From assembly GCF_014202425.1 (NCBI RefSeq), contig NZ_JACHGT010000002.1, forward strand, positions 394,900-458,899: a stretch of DNA of 64,000 bases, read 5' to 3'. Shown one piece after another: positions 41,501 to 49,022 of the stretch. Source of the DNA: Phytomonospora endophytica (lineage in GTDB: Bacteria; Actinomycetota; Actinomycetes; Mycobacteriales; Micromonosporaceae). Numbering within the stretch: position 1 is the first letter of the stretch; each line of letters begins with the position of its first letter. Below the pieces are notes generated by a model. The model saw nothing but the letters and a program-made list of their open reading frames with translations. It made no database searches and was not told where the DNA came from. The position numbers were made by a program, and so were the translations under genes.

Positions 41501-42285
41501 AGGTAGGAGGCGTTCCACCAGTCCCCCGACTCGGGCACGTCGGTCTGGTCGCCGAAGACCTGCGGGGAGGCGACGGGCAGGTCGGCGTACCAGTCGTAGA
41601 AGGAGGTCATGGCGCCGCCGACGAGCTCGATGAAGCGGGAGCCGACGGCGTGGCTGACCATCGACATCGCCGGGATCGGCGAGAAACCGGCGATGCGGTC
41701 GGGGCCGTAGGCGTCGATGGTGTGGACGTGCGCGGCGGCGACGATCTCGACGGCCTCGTCCCAGGAGACGCGCACGTGGCCGCCCTTGCCGCGTGCCGAC
41801 TGGTAGCGGCGGCGCTTGTCGGGGTCGCCGGTGATCTCCGCCCAGGCCGCCACGGGGTCGCCGCCGAGACGGGCCTTGGCCTCGCGGTACATGTCGACGA
41901 GGACACCGCGGGCGTACGGGTAGCGCACGCGCGTCGGCGAGTAGGTGTACCAGGAGAAGGCGGCACCGCGCGGGCAGCCGCGCGGTTCGTACTCCGGGGA
42001 GTCGGCGCCGACCGACGGGTAGTCGGTCTGCTGCGTCTCCCAGGTGATGATCCCGTCCTTGACGTAGACCTTCCAGGAGCACGAGCCGGTGCAGTTGACG
42101 CCGTGGGTGGAGCGGACGACCTTGTCGTGGCTCCAGCGGTCGCGGTAGAAGACGTCGCCCTCGCGGCCGCCTTCACGGAAGACGGCCCGGCCGTCGGCCG
42201 ACTCCTCCCGGCGCGTGAAGAACCGGCCGAGGCGCAGCAGGGCCTCGGCGGCGGGGCCGTCGGTGCCGGGGTCTCGCGGTCCCAT
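38599..42285 (-). CDS. narG: Respiratory nitrate reductase alpha subunit (Mo-bisMGD)
   Basis: 1228 residues from ATG 42285 (GAGAGGAC 6 nt upstream). Catalytic subunit reducing nitrate to nitrite at the cytoplasmic face. The FS0 cluster ligands His61, Cys65, Cys69 and Cys104 have the same spacing as in E. coli NarG, and the molybdenum ligand Asp231 lies in SFYDWYADLP. Later blocks (MGRNGGGWAHYVGQEK, VLPAATWYEKHDLNTTDMHPF) are typical. No twin-arginine signal, as expected for the Nar type. First gene of narGHJI; divergent from narK. Confidence 0.97.
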   Translation of the reverse strand: MGPRDPGTDGPAAEALLRLGRFFTRREESADGRAVFREGGREGDVFYRDRWSHDKVVRSTHGVNCTGSCSWKVYVKDGIITWETQQTDYPSVGADSPEYEPRGCPRGAAFSWYTYSPTRVRYPYARGVLVDMYREAKARLGGDPVAAWAEITGDPDKRRRYQSARGKGGHVRVSWDEAVEIVAAAHVHTIDAYGPDRIAGFSPIPAMSMVSHAVGSRFIELVGGAMTSFYDWYADLPVASPQVFGDQTDVPESGDWWNASYLVMWGSNVPVTRTPDAHWMAEARYKGQKVVVVSPDYADNTKFADTWLPAQPGTDGAMAMAMGHVVLKEFFVDRRVPFFTDYVRRYTDLPFLITLEERDGAHVPGKFLTAAELGDTGEGAAWKPVLLDGLTGEAVVPNGSLGFRYTESGEGRWNLDLGEVEPLLSLAGEHGEGTAEVLLPRFDAPDGTGGVLRRGVPVKTVAGKPVTTVFDLMLAQYGVAREGLPGSWPTGYDDTSEPCTPAWQEAITSVPAAQVAKVAREMAANAEESGGRTMIVMGAGICQWFHGDATYRAVLALLMLTGSMGRNGGGWAHYVGQEKCRPVTGWATMAMATDWQRPPRQMIGTAYWYTHTDQWRYDGYRADALASPLGTGAFAGMHTMDTVALSARLGWMPSYPQFDRNPLDLADEAGDGDVAGHVAGELAAGRLRFAVEDPDAPENWPRCLTLWRANLLGSSAKGDEYFLKHLLGTHDNLLAEQTPPDRRPRDVAWRGEEPPRGKLDLLLSLDFRMTSSTLLSDVVLPAATWYEKHDLNTTDMHPFVHAFNPAIDPPFESRTDFDAFHAVARRFSELAGPRLGVRRDVVAVPLQHDTPGETAQPGGTVRDWRTGEVEPVPGKTMPNFVVVERDYGAVADKMAALGPLVDTLGVTTKAVTYRPDEEVEHLAAVNGVMDSGAAEGRPAIDTDAKMAETILSLSATTNGRLAVQGFKELERRTGVRLADLAEGSEEKRISFADTQARPVPVITSPEWSGSETGGRRYAPFTVNVERLKPWHTLTGRMHFLLDHDWMHEMGETLPVYRAPLNMQRLFGEPELGVDGASVTVRYLTPHSKWSIHSEYQDNLLMLSLSRGGPVVWMSEPDATAIGVADNDWVEMVNRNGVMSLRATVTHRMPRGTAFVYHAQERVVNVPKSETTGRRGGIHNSLTRILVKPTHLIGGYGQLSFAFNYLGPTGNQRDEVTVIRRRSDQHVRY

Positions 42286-42421
42286 CCGGTGTCCTCTCGT
42301 CAGGGGCACGGGACGGACCATGATGTCCAAAGTGCCGGATTTGCCGCCCCGCATCCTGTACTACCAGAGAGGAGGCGCCCGCACGCCGCTTTCGTCGCCG
42401 GGACCGACCGAGGAGGCACAC

Positions 42422-43645
42422 GTGACCGCAGACGCAGGCAAGGCGACCGGCTCGCCCGCCGTGGCGCTCGAACACCACGCCGGGGCCATGCTGACGATGG
42501 CCACCGTCGGATTCGCGGTGACCTTCTGGGCCTGGGCGCTGCTCTCGCCGCTGGGTGCGGCCCTGACCGAGCGGCTCGGACTGAGCTCCTTCGAGCAGTC
42601 CCTCGTGGTGGCCGTGCCGGTGATCGTCGGCTCGCTGGGGCGGATCCCGGTCGGCGCCCTCACCGACCGGCTCGGGGCCCGGCGGATGTTCCCCGTCGTC
42701 GCGCTGCTGACGGTGCTGCCCGTGCTCTACCTCGGGCACGTCGCCGACTCGCTCGCCGAGTTCGTCATCGGCGGGTTCTTCCTCGGCCTGGGCGGGACGA
42801 CCTTCGCGATCGGCGTGCCCTTCGTGAACTCCTGGTACCCGCCCGAGCGGCGCGGCTTCGCGATCGGCATCTTCGGCGCCGGCATGGGCGGGACGGCGAT
42901 CTCGTCGTTCACGACCGTCCAGCTGAGCAAGGCCAACGGCTTCGCGTTCCCCTTCGACCTGGTCGCCGTCGTCCTGGTCGTCTACGCCGCCGTCGCCTAC
43001 CTGACCCTGCGCGACCGCGACGACCGCAAGGTCCCCGCCGGGAGCATGCTCTCCCGGCTCGCGGCGACCCTGCGGATGCCGGTCACGCTGCAGATGTCGT
43101 TCCTGTACGCCGTCGCCTTCGGGGGCTTCGTGGCCTTCAGCGTGTACCTGCCGACGTACCTGGTCAACGCCTTCGGGCTCGAACGCTCCGACGCCGCCGT
43201 GCGCACCGCCGGCTTCGTCGTGCTGGCCGTGATCATGAGGCCCGTCGGCGGCTGGCTCTCCGACCGCGTCGACCCCGCCAAGATCCTCATCGTCGCCTAC
43301 ACCGTGACGACCGCCCTGGCCGCGATCGTCGCCTTCGAGCCGCCGCTCGTGCCGGTCGGGACGGCGTGCTTCCTGGCCATGGCCGCCTGCCTCGGCGCGG
43401 GGATGGGCGCGGTCTTCGCCCTGGTCGCCCGCCTGGTCCCCGCCGACCGGGTCGGGGCGGTGACGGGCGTGGTGGGTGCCGCCGGCGGACTCGGCGGCTT
43501 CTTCCCCCCGCTGGTGATGGGCGCGGTGTACAGCGCGACGGGCGGGTACCTCGTGGGGTTCCTGCTCCTGGCGGCGACCGCGGCGGGGGCGGCGGTGTTC
43601 ACGTGGGGGGTCGCGGCGAAGAGGGGGCGGACGGCCGCGGAGTGA
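42422..43645 (+). CDS. narK: Nitrate/nitrite transporter, MFS NNP family
   Basis: 407 residues from GTG 42422 (AGGAGG upstream). Twelve predicted membrane helices; NNP features include the Arg-containing helix 2 region VGSLGRIPVGALTDRLGARR, the Gly-rich helix 5 signature GIFGAGMGGTAISSF and the second-half equivalent VVGAAGGLGGFFPPL. Imports nitrate and/or exports nitrite for the cytoplasmic NarG. Divergent from narG with 136 bp between starts, which must hold both promoters. Confidence 0.93.
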   Translation: MTADAGKATGSPAVALEHHAGAMLTMATVGFAVTFWAWALLSPLGAALTERLGLSSFEQSLVVAVPVIVGSLGRIPVGALTDRLGARRMFPVVALLTVLPVLYLGHVADSLAEFVIGGFFLGLGGTTFAIGVPFVNSWYPPERRGFAIGIFGAGMGGTAISSFTTVQLSKANGFAFPFDLVAVVLVVYAAVAYLTLRDRDDRKVPAGSMLSRLAATLRMPVTLQMSFLYAVAFGGFVAFSVYLPTYLVNAFGLERSDAAVRTAGFVVLAVIMRPVGGWLSDRVDPAKILIVAYTVTTALAAIVAFEPPLVPVGTACFLAMAACLGAGMGAVFALVARLVPADRVGAVTGVVGAAGGLGGFFPPLVMGAVYSATGGYLVGFLLLAATAAGAAVFTWGVAAKRGRTAAE

Positions 43646-43651
43646 GCACTG

Positions 43652-43686
43652 TGGACCCCCTTGAAACGGGACGCCATAATTGGCGT
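43652..43686 (+). promoter_or_regulatory. Promoter with operator-like palindrome for the NLR system
   Basis: -35 TGGACC (43652-43657), 17-bp spacer, -10 CATAAT (43675-43680). A perfect inverted repeat ACGCCA-TAAT-TGGCGT (43671-43686) covers the -10 box. It begins 7 nt after the narK stop and leads to a leader of about 20 nt. Confidence 0.6.
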
Positions 43687-43707
43687 TCGGATTCTGAGGG
43701 GGACCAC

Positions 43708-44052
43708 GTGACCGGTGGAGAATTGATCATCGCGGCCCTGGTCGCGGGAGCGACGGCGGGGACGACGGACACCGTCGGGAACGTCATCCGCGACTCGTAC
43801 GCGGCCCTCAAGGGCGCGGTGTCCCGGAAGCTGGCGGAACGCCGCGAGGTGCGCGACGCGCTGGAGGCCGAGGAGGTCGAGCCCGGCGTCTGGCGGGCCG
43901 TGCTGGACGGAAGTGGGATCGGCGAGGACGAGGCCGTCGTCGCGCTCGCCCGCAGGGTCCTCGATGCCGCCGGGAAGTACACGGTGGACCTGCGCGAGGC
44001 GAAGGGTGTGCAGGTCGGGGACGGGAACACGCAGCACAACACGTTCAGCTGA
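43708..44052 (+). CDS. Small putative membrane-active effector with C-terminal amyloid-like motif
   Basis: 114 residues, GTG start after GAGGGGGA. Residues about 3-25 are a moderately hydrophobic Gly/Ala-rich helix (ELIIAALVAGATAG), then charged amphipathic helices (LKGAVSRKLAERREVRDALEAEE, EAVVALARRVLDAAG). The final 14 residues hold VQVGDGNTQHNTF, matching the start of the adjacent NLR. A VQVG core followed by spaced Asn/Gln is the pattern of RHIM-like amyloid motifs. A small helical domain plus C-terminal amyloid motif recalls the Bell/HeLo-type membrane-disrupting effectors. The stop shares one base with the next start (TGATG). Confidence 0.75.
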   Translation: MTGGELIIAALVAGATAGTTDTVGNVIRDSYAALKGAVSRKLAERREVRDALEAEEVEPGVWRAVLDGSGIGEDEAVVALARRVLDAAGKYTVDLREAKGVQVGDGNTQHNTFS

Positions 44053-44102
44053 TGGTCGAGTTCAAGGGGACCCAGTTCGGCTCGGGGAACACGCAGCACA
44101 AC
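44023..44102 (+). repeat. 18-bp perfect direct repeat encoding the shared motif
   Basis: GGGAACACGCAGCACAAC occurs at 44023-44040 and 44085-44102, once at the end of the effector and once at the start of the NLR. It encodes GNTQHN both times with identical codons. Confidence 0.9.
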
Positions 44103-46013
44103 CACTTCGCGGGGCGGCCACCGGTCACCTGGCCGCACCATGTGGGTGTCGTGCCGCCGCGGGCGGCGGGGCGAGTGGAGAGGGAGGTCGAGACCGGCCA
44201 CGACGCCCGGTGCGTGATCCTGCGCGGGTTGGGCGGGGTGGGGAAGACCCAGTTCGCCGCCGGACTCGCCGCCCAGGCGAGCGCCGACCTGGTGATGTGG
44301 GTTCCCGCGACGACACGGGCGAGCATCATCGACATGTACGCCCAGGCCGCCGCCGAGGTCGAGGACCACCCTCATCGAGACCCGTCGGTCGCCGCCCGGC
44401 GCTTCCTCGCCTGGCTCGCCGAACCGCATGGGAAGACGTGGCTGGTCGTCCTGGACGACCTCGCCCAGCCGGCCGACCTCGACGGCCTGTGGCCGCCGAA
44501 CGTCGCTTGGGGACGGACGGTGGTGACGACGCGAAGGCGAGACGCCGCCCTCGACGGCGACGGCAGGACCGCGGTCGACCTCGGTCTGTTCACCCCCGAC
44601 GAAGCGGCGACCTACCTGCACGAGCGGCTCGGCGCCGATCCGGACGCGGACGCCCTGGCCGCCGACCTGGGCCACCTGCCGCTGGCGCTCGGGCAGGCGG
44701 CGGCGTACATGAAGGACAAGCGACTCAGCTGCGGCGAGTACCGGGTGCGGTTCGCCGAACGGCAGCACGGCCTTGACCAGATCCTCCCGGCCGACGGGCA
44801 TCACCGGGCCCTGCACGCCACATGGTCACTGTCCATCGAAGCGGCCGACGCGATCGAACCGGTGGGAGAGGCGAGCCGGGCGCTCGAACTCGCCAGCCTG
44901 CTGGATCCACACGGGATCCCTCTCGAACTCTTCGAGCGTCATGACGCGTTGACCAACCTGCAGCGTTTGAGCCTGGTGCGTCTCGGCGAGGACATGGTCC
45001 ATGTACATCAGCTCGTGCAACGGACGGTTCGAGAAGGTCTCGACCCGGCTCAGGAGACCATCCTCGCGAAAAAGGCCGCCCAGAGTCTCCATCGCATGTG
45101 GCCCGAGCCGCACACGGAGCCGGAGCTGTGTCGCAGGCTAAGAGCCAGCGTCGACAGTCTGTGGCAGAGCGTCGGAGACGTGCTTCTTCACCCCGCCACC
45201 GCACGCGTCCTTCTCTACTCCGCGCAAAGTCTCCTCGCGATCCACCAGTTCGATGACGCCTACACGGCCTATCTCCGAATCCGGGACAGATGCACGGACG
45301 CCTACGGTCCCCACGTACCCCCGGTGCTCTTGGCCCGTGCCGGGCTGGCATCGATCCAAGGCCTGCGCGGCGAAGTCGAAGAGGCCGTGGAAGCTTACGA
45401 CCGCCTTCTTGACGAGTGCCGCGAATTTCTCGGACCCGCTGACGCGATCACGTTGGCCGTCGCGGGAAACCGCGCACGCTGGCGAAGTGCCGGGCCCAGC
45501 GCCGAAGGCGAGATCGGCCATCTGGAGGCGGTGGTCCGCGACTGCGTCGAGCGACTGGGGCCTGATCACGAATACTCTCTCAAGGCACGCTCGAACCTCA
45601 TCTCGGCACGTCGAGACGCCGGAGACCTGGTGCGGGCACACGTCGAGTTCGACGAGCTCTACCGCGACCGGCTCAGTCTCCTGGGCCCGGACCATCCCGA
45701 CACGCTCATCACCCGGAACAACCTGGCTCAACTGGTGGGCAAGCTCGGTGATCCTCTCGGCGCGCTGACCGCGCACAGCGCGATACTCCGCGATCGTCTG
45801 CGCGTACTGGGTCCAGAGCATCCGCATACGTTCGTGTCGAGAAGCAACATCGCGGAATGGAAAGGAGCGGCGGGAAACCCGGTCGCTGCGGCACGAGACT
45901 ACGAGGAGATGGCCCGCAACGCCAGCCGTGTCTTCGGCGCCGATCACCAGCTGTCGAAGGAGGCGCAAGAACGCTCCGCCCTCTGGCACGCCGCCGCCGC
46001 CGAGCGGCCCTGA
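44052..46013 (+). CDS. NLR-like STAND ATPase: amyloid motif, NB-ARC, TPR
   Basis: 653 residues. Residues 7-19 (TQFGSGNTQHNHF) match the effector's C-terminus. NB-ARC domain: Walker A GLGGVGKT 59-66, Walker B LVVLDD 131-136, sensor TTR 159-161, GxP-type LPLAL 209-213, then a winged-helix part. From about 400 to 645 come TPR repeats of the kinesin-light-chain-like type with LGPDHPDTL and LGPEHPHTF, the presumed ligand sensor. No DNA-binding or enzymatic domain is present, so signal output would go through the N-terminal motif to the small effector. Ends 1 bp from the convergent DinB gene. Confidence 0.85.
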   Translation: MVEFKGTQFGSGNTQHNHFAGRPPVTWPHHVGVVPPRAAGRVEREVETGHDARCVILRGLGGVGKTQFAAGLAAQASADLVMWVPATTRASIIDMYAQAAAEVEDHPHRDPSVAARRFLAWLAEPHGKTWLVVLDDLAQPADLDGLWPPNVAWGRTVVTTRRRDAALDGDGRTAVDLGLFTPDEAATYLHERLGADPDADALAADLGHLPLALGQAAAYMKDKRLSCGEYRVRFAERQHGLDQILPADGHHRALHATWSLSIEAADAIEPVGEASRALELASLLDPHGIPLELFERHDALTNLQRLSLVRLGEDMVHVHQLVQRTVREGLDPAQETILAKKAAQSLHRMWPEPHTEPELCRRLRASVDSLWQSVGDVLLHPATARVLLYSAQSLLAIHQFDDAYTAYLRIRDRCTDAYGPHVPPVLLARAGLASIQGLRGEVEEAVEAYDRLLDECREFLGPADAITLAVAGNRARWRSAGPSAEGEIGHLEAVVRDCVERLGPDHEYSLKARSNLISARRDAGDLVRAHVEFDELYRDRLSLLGPDHPDTLITRNNLAQLVGKLGDPLGALTAHSAILRDRLRVLGPEHPHTFVSRSNIAEWKGAAGNPVAAARDYEEMARNASRVFGADHQLSKEAQERSALWHAAAAERP

Positions 46014-46014
46014 C

Positions 46015-46557
46015 CTACAACCCGATCGCCCCGTCCACCCGCTCCCGCAGCAAGTCCGCGTGCCCGTTGTGCCGCGCGTACTCCTCGACCATGTGGGCGA
46101 GCACCCACCGCAGCGACAGTGTCCCGCGCCAGCCGTCGACGCCCTCCACGTCCAGCGAGGCGGCGGTGGCGGTGAAGGCCTCCGCGAACTCCACCTCCGC
46201 CCGCCAGGCGGCCCAGGCGGCCTCAACCACGCCCGCGTCCCCCACGGCGCCATCGAAGTCGCCGTCGGGGTCGTCCGGGGAGGAGAACAGCGGCGGTGCG
46301 TCCTCGGCGGCCATGTCGGCGCGGAACCAGCGGCGTTCGACGTCGGTGAGGTGGCGGAGCAGTCCCAGCAGGGACAGCGTCGAGGGTGGGACGGCTCGGG
46401 TGGCGAGTTGTTCGGGCGACAGTCCCGCGCACTTCAGTGCGAAGGTGCGGCGCTGGGCGTCGAGGAGCGCCACCAGCATCGTGCGCTCGTCGGCGTTGGC
46501 CGGGGTGGCGAAGCGCGACTCGTCCTCGCCCGTGGCGAGTTGTCCGCGGCGGGGCAT
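46015..46557 (-). CDS. DinB-like/DUF664 family protein
   Basis: 180 residues, four-helix bundle. Metal-binding histidines are visible in LLRHLTDVERRWF and HMVEEYARHNGHADLLRE. Members are often thiol-dependent metalloenzymes (mycothiol- or bacillithiol-dependent S-transferases); this genome has mshB, so a mycothiol-dependent role is plausible but unproven. Starts 7 nt after dapC in the same direction, so it is the last gene of a fdxA-dapC-dinB run. Confidence 0.85.
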   Translation of the reverse strand: MPRRGQLATGEDESRFATPANADERTMLVALLDAQRRTFALKCAGLSPEQLATRAVPPSTLSLLGLLRHLTDVERRWFRADMAAEDAPPLFSSPDDPDGDFDGAVGDAGVVEAAWAAWRAEVEFAEAFTATAASLDVEGVDGWRGTLSLRWVLAHMVEEYARHNGHADLLRERVDGAIGL

Positions 46558-46564
46558 GGCGTCG

Positions 46565-47650
46565 TCAGCTCGTGAGGCGCTCGGCGGCGGCCTTCACGCG
46601 TTCGTCGGTCGCGGTGAGGGCGACGCGCACGTGGCGGCCGCCGTCGGGGCCGTAGAACTCGCCCGGCGCCACGAGAACGCCCAGGGCGGCGAACTCGGCG
46701 ACGGTCGTCCAGCAGTCCTCATCGCGGGTCGCCCACAGGTAGAGCCCGGCTTCGGAGTGGTCGACGCGCATCCCGCGCGACAGCAGCGCGCCGTGCAGGA
46801 TCTCGCGGCGGCCCTCGTAGAGCGAGCGCTGCGCCAGCGCGTGCGACTCGTCGCCGAGAGCGGCGGTCATCGCGGCCTGAACGGGCGCGGGGACGATCAT
46901 GCCGGTGTGCTTGCGGGCCTCCAGCAGTGCGGCGACCAGCTTCGGATCGCCGCCGAGGAAACCGGCGCGGTATCCGGCGAGGTTCGAGCGCTTCGACAGC
47001 GAGTGCACCGACAGCACACCCGTGTGGTCACCGTCGCAAGTGGACAGCACCGAGACCGGCGAGGCGGCCCAGCCAAGAGTCAGGTAGCACTCGTCGCTGG
47101 CGAGCACGGCGCCGCCTGAACGCGCGTAGGCGACCCAGGCGCGCAGTTCGTCCTCAGTGGACACCCGGCCGGTCGGGTTGCTCGGCGAGTTGATCCAGAT
47201 CAGCGACGGCCGGACCCCGGCGGGGATCTCGTCGGGCGAGTCGGCGAGCAGGGCGGTGGCCCCGGCGACGCGCACGCCGATGTCGTAGGTCGGGTAGGCC
47301 AGTCGCGGCAGCACGACCGTGTCACCGGCCCCGACGCCGAGCAGCGTCGGCAGCCAGCCGACGAGCTCCTTCGAACCGATCGTGGGCAGCACCCCGAACT
47401 CGCCCGTCGCTCCACAGTGGAGCGTGAGCCAGGCGCGGAGGGCCGCGCGCAGTTCGGGCGTGCCCGCGGTCAGCGGATAGCCGGGAATGTTCGCCGCGCC
47501 TTCGAGAGCCTCCCGGATCAGCGGCGGAACCGGGTCGACGGGCGTCCCGACCGACAGGTCCACGATGCCGCCGGGGTGGGCGCGCGCGGTGTCACCGAAG
47601 GGTGCCAGCCGGTCCCAGGGAAAGACCGGCAGGCGCTCCGACAGGCTCAA
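46565..47650 (-). CDS. dapC: Succinyldiaminopimelate transaminase
   Basis: 361 residues. PLP-dependent class I/II aminotransferase making N-succinyl-diaminopimelate, the step after DapD. Visible: VDLSVGTPVDPVPPLIREAL, GYPLTAGTPELRAAL, INSPSNPTGR, SDECYLTLGW and the PLP lysine in SLSKRSNLAGYRAGF. The TTG start lies 3 nt after the fdxA stop, indicating coupling. The fdxA-dapC pair is a conserved actinobacterial arrangement. Confidence 0.93.
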   Translation of the reverse strand: MSLSERLPVFPWDRLAPFGDTARAHPGGIVDLSVGTPVDPVPPLIREALEGAANIPGYPLTAGTPELRAALRAWLTLHCGATGEFGVLPTIGSKELVGWLPTLLGVGAGDTVVLPRLAYPTYDIGVRVAGATALLADSPDEIPAGVRPSLIWINSPSNPTGRVSTEDELRAWVAYARSGGAVLASDECYLTLGWAASPVSVLSTCDGDHTGVLSVHSLSKRSNLAGYRAGFLGGDPKLVAALLEARKHTGMIVPAPVQAAMTAALGDESHALAQRSLYEGRREILHGALLSRGMRVDHSEAGLYLWATRDEDCWTTVAEFAALGVLVAPGEFYGPDGGRHVRVALTATDERVKAAAERLTS

Positions 47651-47653
47651 GGA

Positions 47654-47983
47654 TCAGTGCTCGGCGTTCTCTTTGGGCGGCAGGCCGGCCACGAAGGTCG
47701 CGTCCTTCTCGATCTTGCCCATCTTGGAGGCACCGCCGGGCGAACCGAGCTCCTCGAAGAACTCGTAGTTCGCGCCGGTGAAGTCGCTCCACTCCTCGGG
47801 CACGTCGTCCTCGTAGAAGATGGCCTCCACCGGGCACACCGGCTCGCAGGCACCGCAGTCGACGCACTCGTCGGGGTGGATATACAGCATCCGGTTGCCC
47901 TCGTAGATGCAGTCGACGGGGCACTCTTCGATGCACGCCTTGTCGAGCAGGTCAACGCACGGCTCGGCGATGATGTATGTCAC
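47654..47983 (-). CDS. fdxA: 7Fe ferredoxin
   Basis: 109 residues from GTG 47983 (GAGAGGA upstream). One [3Fe-4S] and one [4Fe-4S] cluster: CVDLLDKACIEECPVDC and CVDCGACEPVCPVEA, then a family-specific acidic tail (FYEDDVPEEWSDFTGANYEFF). Small cytoplasmic electron carrier. Two codons upstream of the GTG are in frame but less well placed. Confidence 0.96.
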   Translation of the reverse strand: MTYIIAEPCVDLLDKACIEECPVDCIYEGNRMLYIHPDECVDCGACEPVCPVEAIFYEDDVPEEWSDFTGANYEFFEELGSPGGASKMGKIEKDATFVAGLPPKENAEH

Positions 47984-48071
47984 GGCCAGTCCTCTCACGT
48001 CGGCAGGTAGGTTCGCTGCCGAAAGCCCAGACTAGTGGGTCAACGTCCGCGCGCGAACCGGGAGCCCCATC

Positions 48072-49022
48072 ATGCCCTCACTGACGGCCGAACACGTAGG
48101 GGGCCGGGTCGTTATCCGGCTAAATGCCGGGGTGCGCGACGGCCGCGAAAGGCTCACCGACGTCCTCGGCGAGCTCCTGGAGATCAGTGATCGTTCTCTC
48201 CTGATCCGCCGTGACGACGGCACCGAACTCAAGATCGACACCGAGGCGGTCGTGGCCGCCAAACCGGTGCCGCCGCGCCCGGTCCGCTACTCGGCCATCG
48301 CGCGGCTGGAACGCGTCGCCGCGGCTCACTGGCCGGCCCCCGACACCGCCGAACTCGGCGACTGGATCCTGCGCGCGGCCGACGGCTGGACCTACCGCGC
48401 CAACACCGCCCTCGCCGCCGGTGAGCCCGGGATGCCGCTCGACGACGCCGTCGCCGAAGTCGAGGACTGGTACCGGCGGCGCGGGCTGATCCCCGCGTTC
48501 AGTGTTCCCCTGCCCTCCGGGCGGCGCTTCGGCGCCGAACTCGAAGAGCGCGGCTGGACCGGCAACTCCCCCACCCACGTGATGACCCGGTCCCTGACCG
48601 ACTGGACCGCACCCGACCGCCCCGACCTGCCGCCGGTGACGATCGGGCAGGCCCCGAACATGGACTTCCTCAACATGGTCTCGGCCCGGCGCGGATCACT
48701 CCCCCAGATCGCGCTGAGCGTCCTCACCGGCGCCCCCCGGACCGGTTTCGCGACCCTGCGCGCCGACGGCGAACTCCTCGCCATCGCGCGCGGAGCCGTC
48801 GGCGACGGCTGGCTCGGGCTGTCGCTCGTGGAGGTCGCCGAAGCGGCACGACGGCGCGGACTGGCCACCTACGTCATCGACGCCCTCATCGCCTGGGCCG
48901 GCGTCGACCAGGCCTACCTGCAGGTCGAGAGCTTCAACGAAGGCGCGATCGCGCTCTACGAGCGGCTCGGGTTCACCCTCCACCACACCTACGTCAACTA
49001 CGTGGCGCCTAGCGCTTCCTGA
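48072..49022 (+). CDS. GNAT acetyltransferase with N-terminal Sm-like domain
   Basis: 316 residues, ATG with GGGAGC upstream. Residues about 8-65 form a five-stranded Sm-like domain (VVIRLNAGVRDGRERLTDVLGELLEISDRSLLIRRDDG). The rest is a GNAT fold; the acetyl-CoA loop region is VEVAEAARRRGLATYVIDAL and the family end NEGAIALYERLGFTLHHTY. Substrate unknown. It diverges from fdxA and overlaps the next convergent gene by 14 nt. Confidence 0.87.
   Translation: MPSLTAEHVGGRVVIRLNAGVRDGRERLTDVLGELLEISDRSLLIRRDDGTELKIDTEAVVAAKPVPPRPVRYSAIARLERVAAAHWPAPDTAELGDWILRAADGWTYRANTALAAGEPGMPLDDAVAEVEDWYRRRGLIPAFSVPLPSGRRFGAELEERGWTGNSPTHVMTRSLTDWTAPDRPDLPPVTIGQAPNMDFLNMVSARRGSLPQIALSVLTGAPRTGFATLRADGELLAIARGAVGDGWLGLSLVEVAEAARRRGLATYVIDALIAWAGVDQAYLQVESFNEGAIALYERLGFTLHHTYVNYVAPSAS

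Noticed and set aside
39010..44052. 1680-codon open frame on the plus strand
   Set aside because: It is antisense to narG, then out of frame with narK, and only its last 115 codons coincide with the real effector gene. Composition is typical of a shadow frame in GC-rich DNA.
44052..46013. SARP/LuxR-type transcription factor with NB-ARC and TPR
   Set aside because: No DNA-binding domain at either end; the first 50 residues are too short for one and hold the amyloid-like motif instead.
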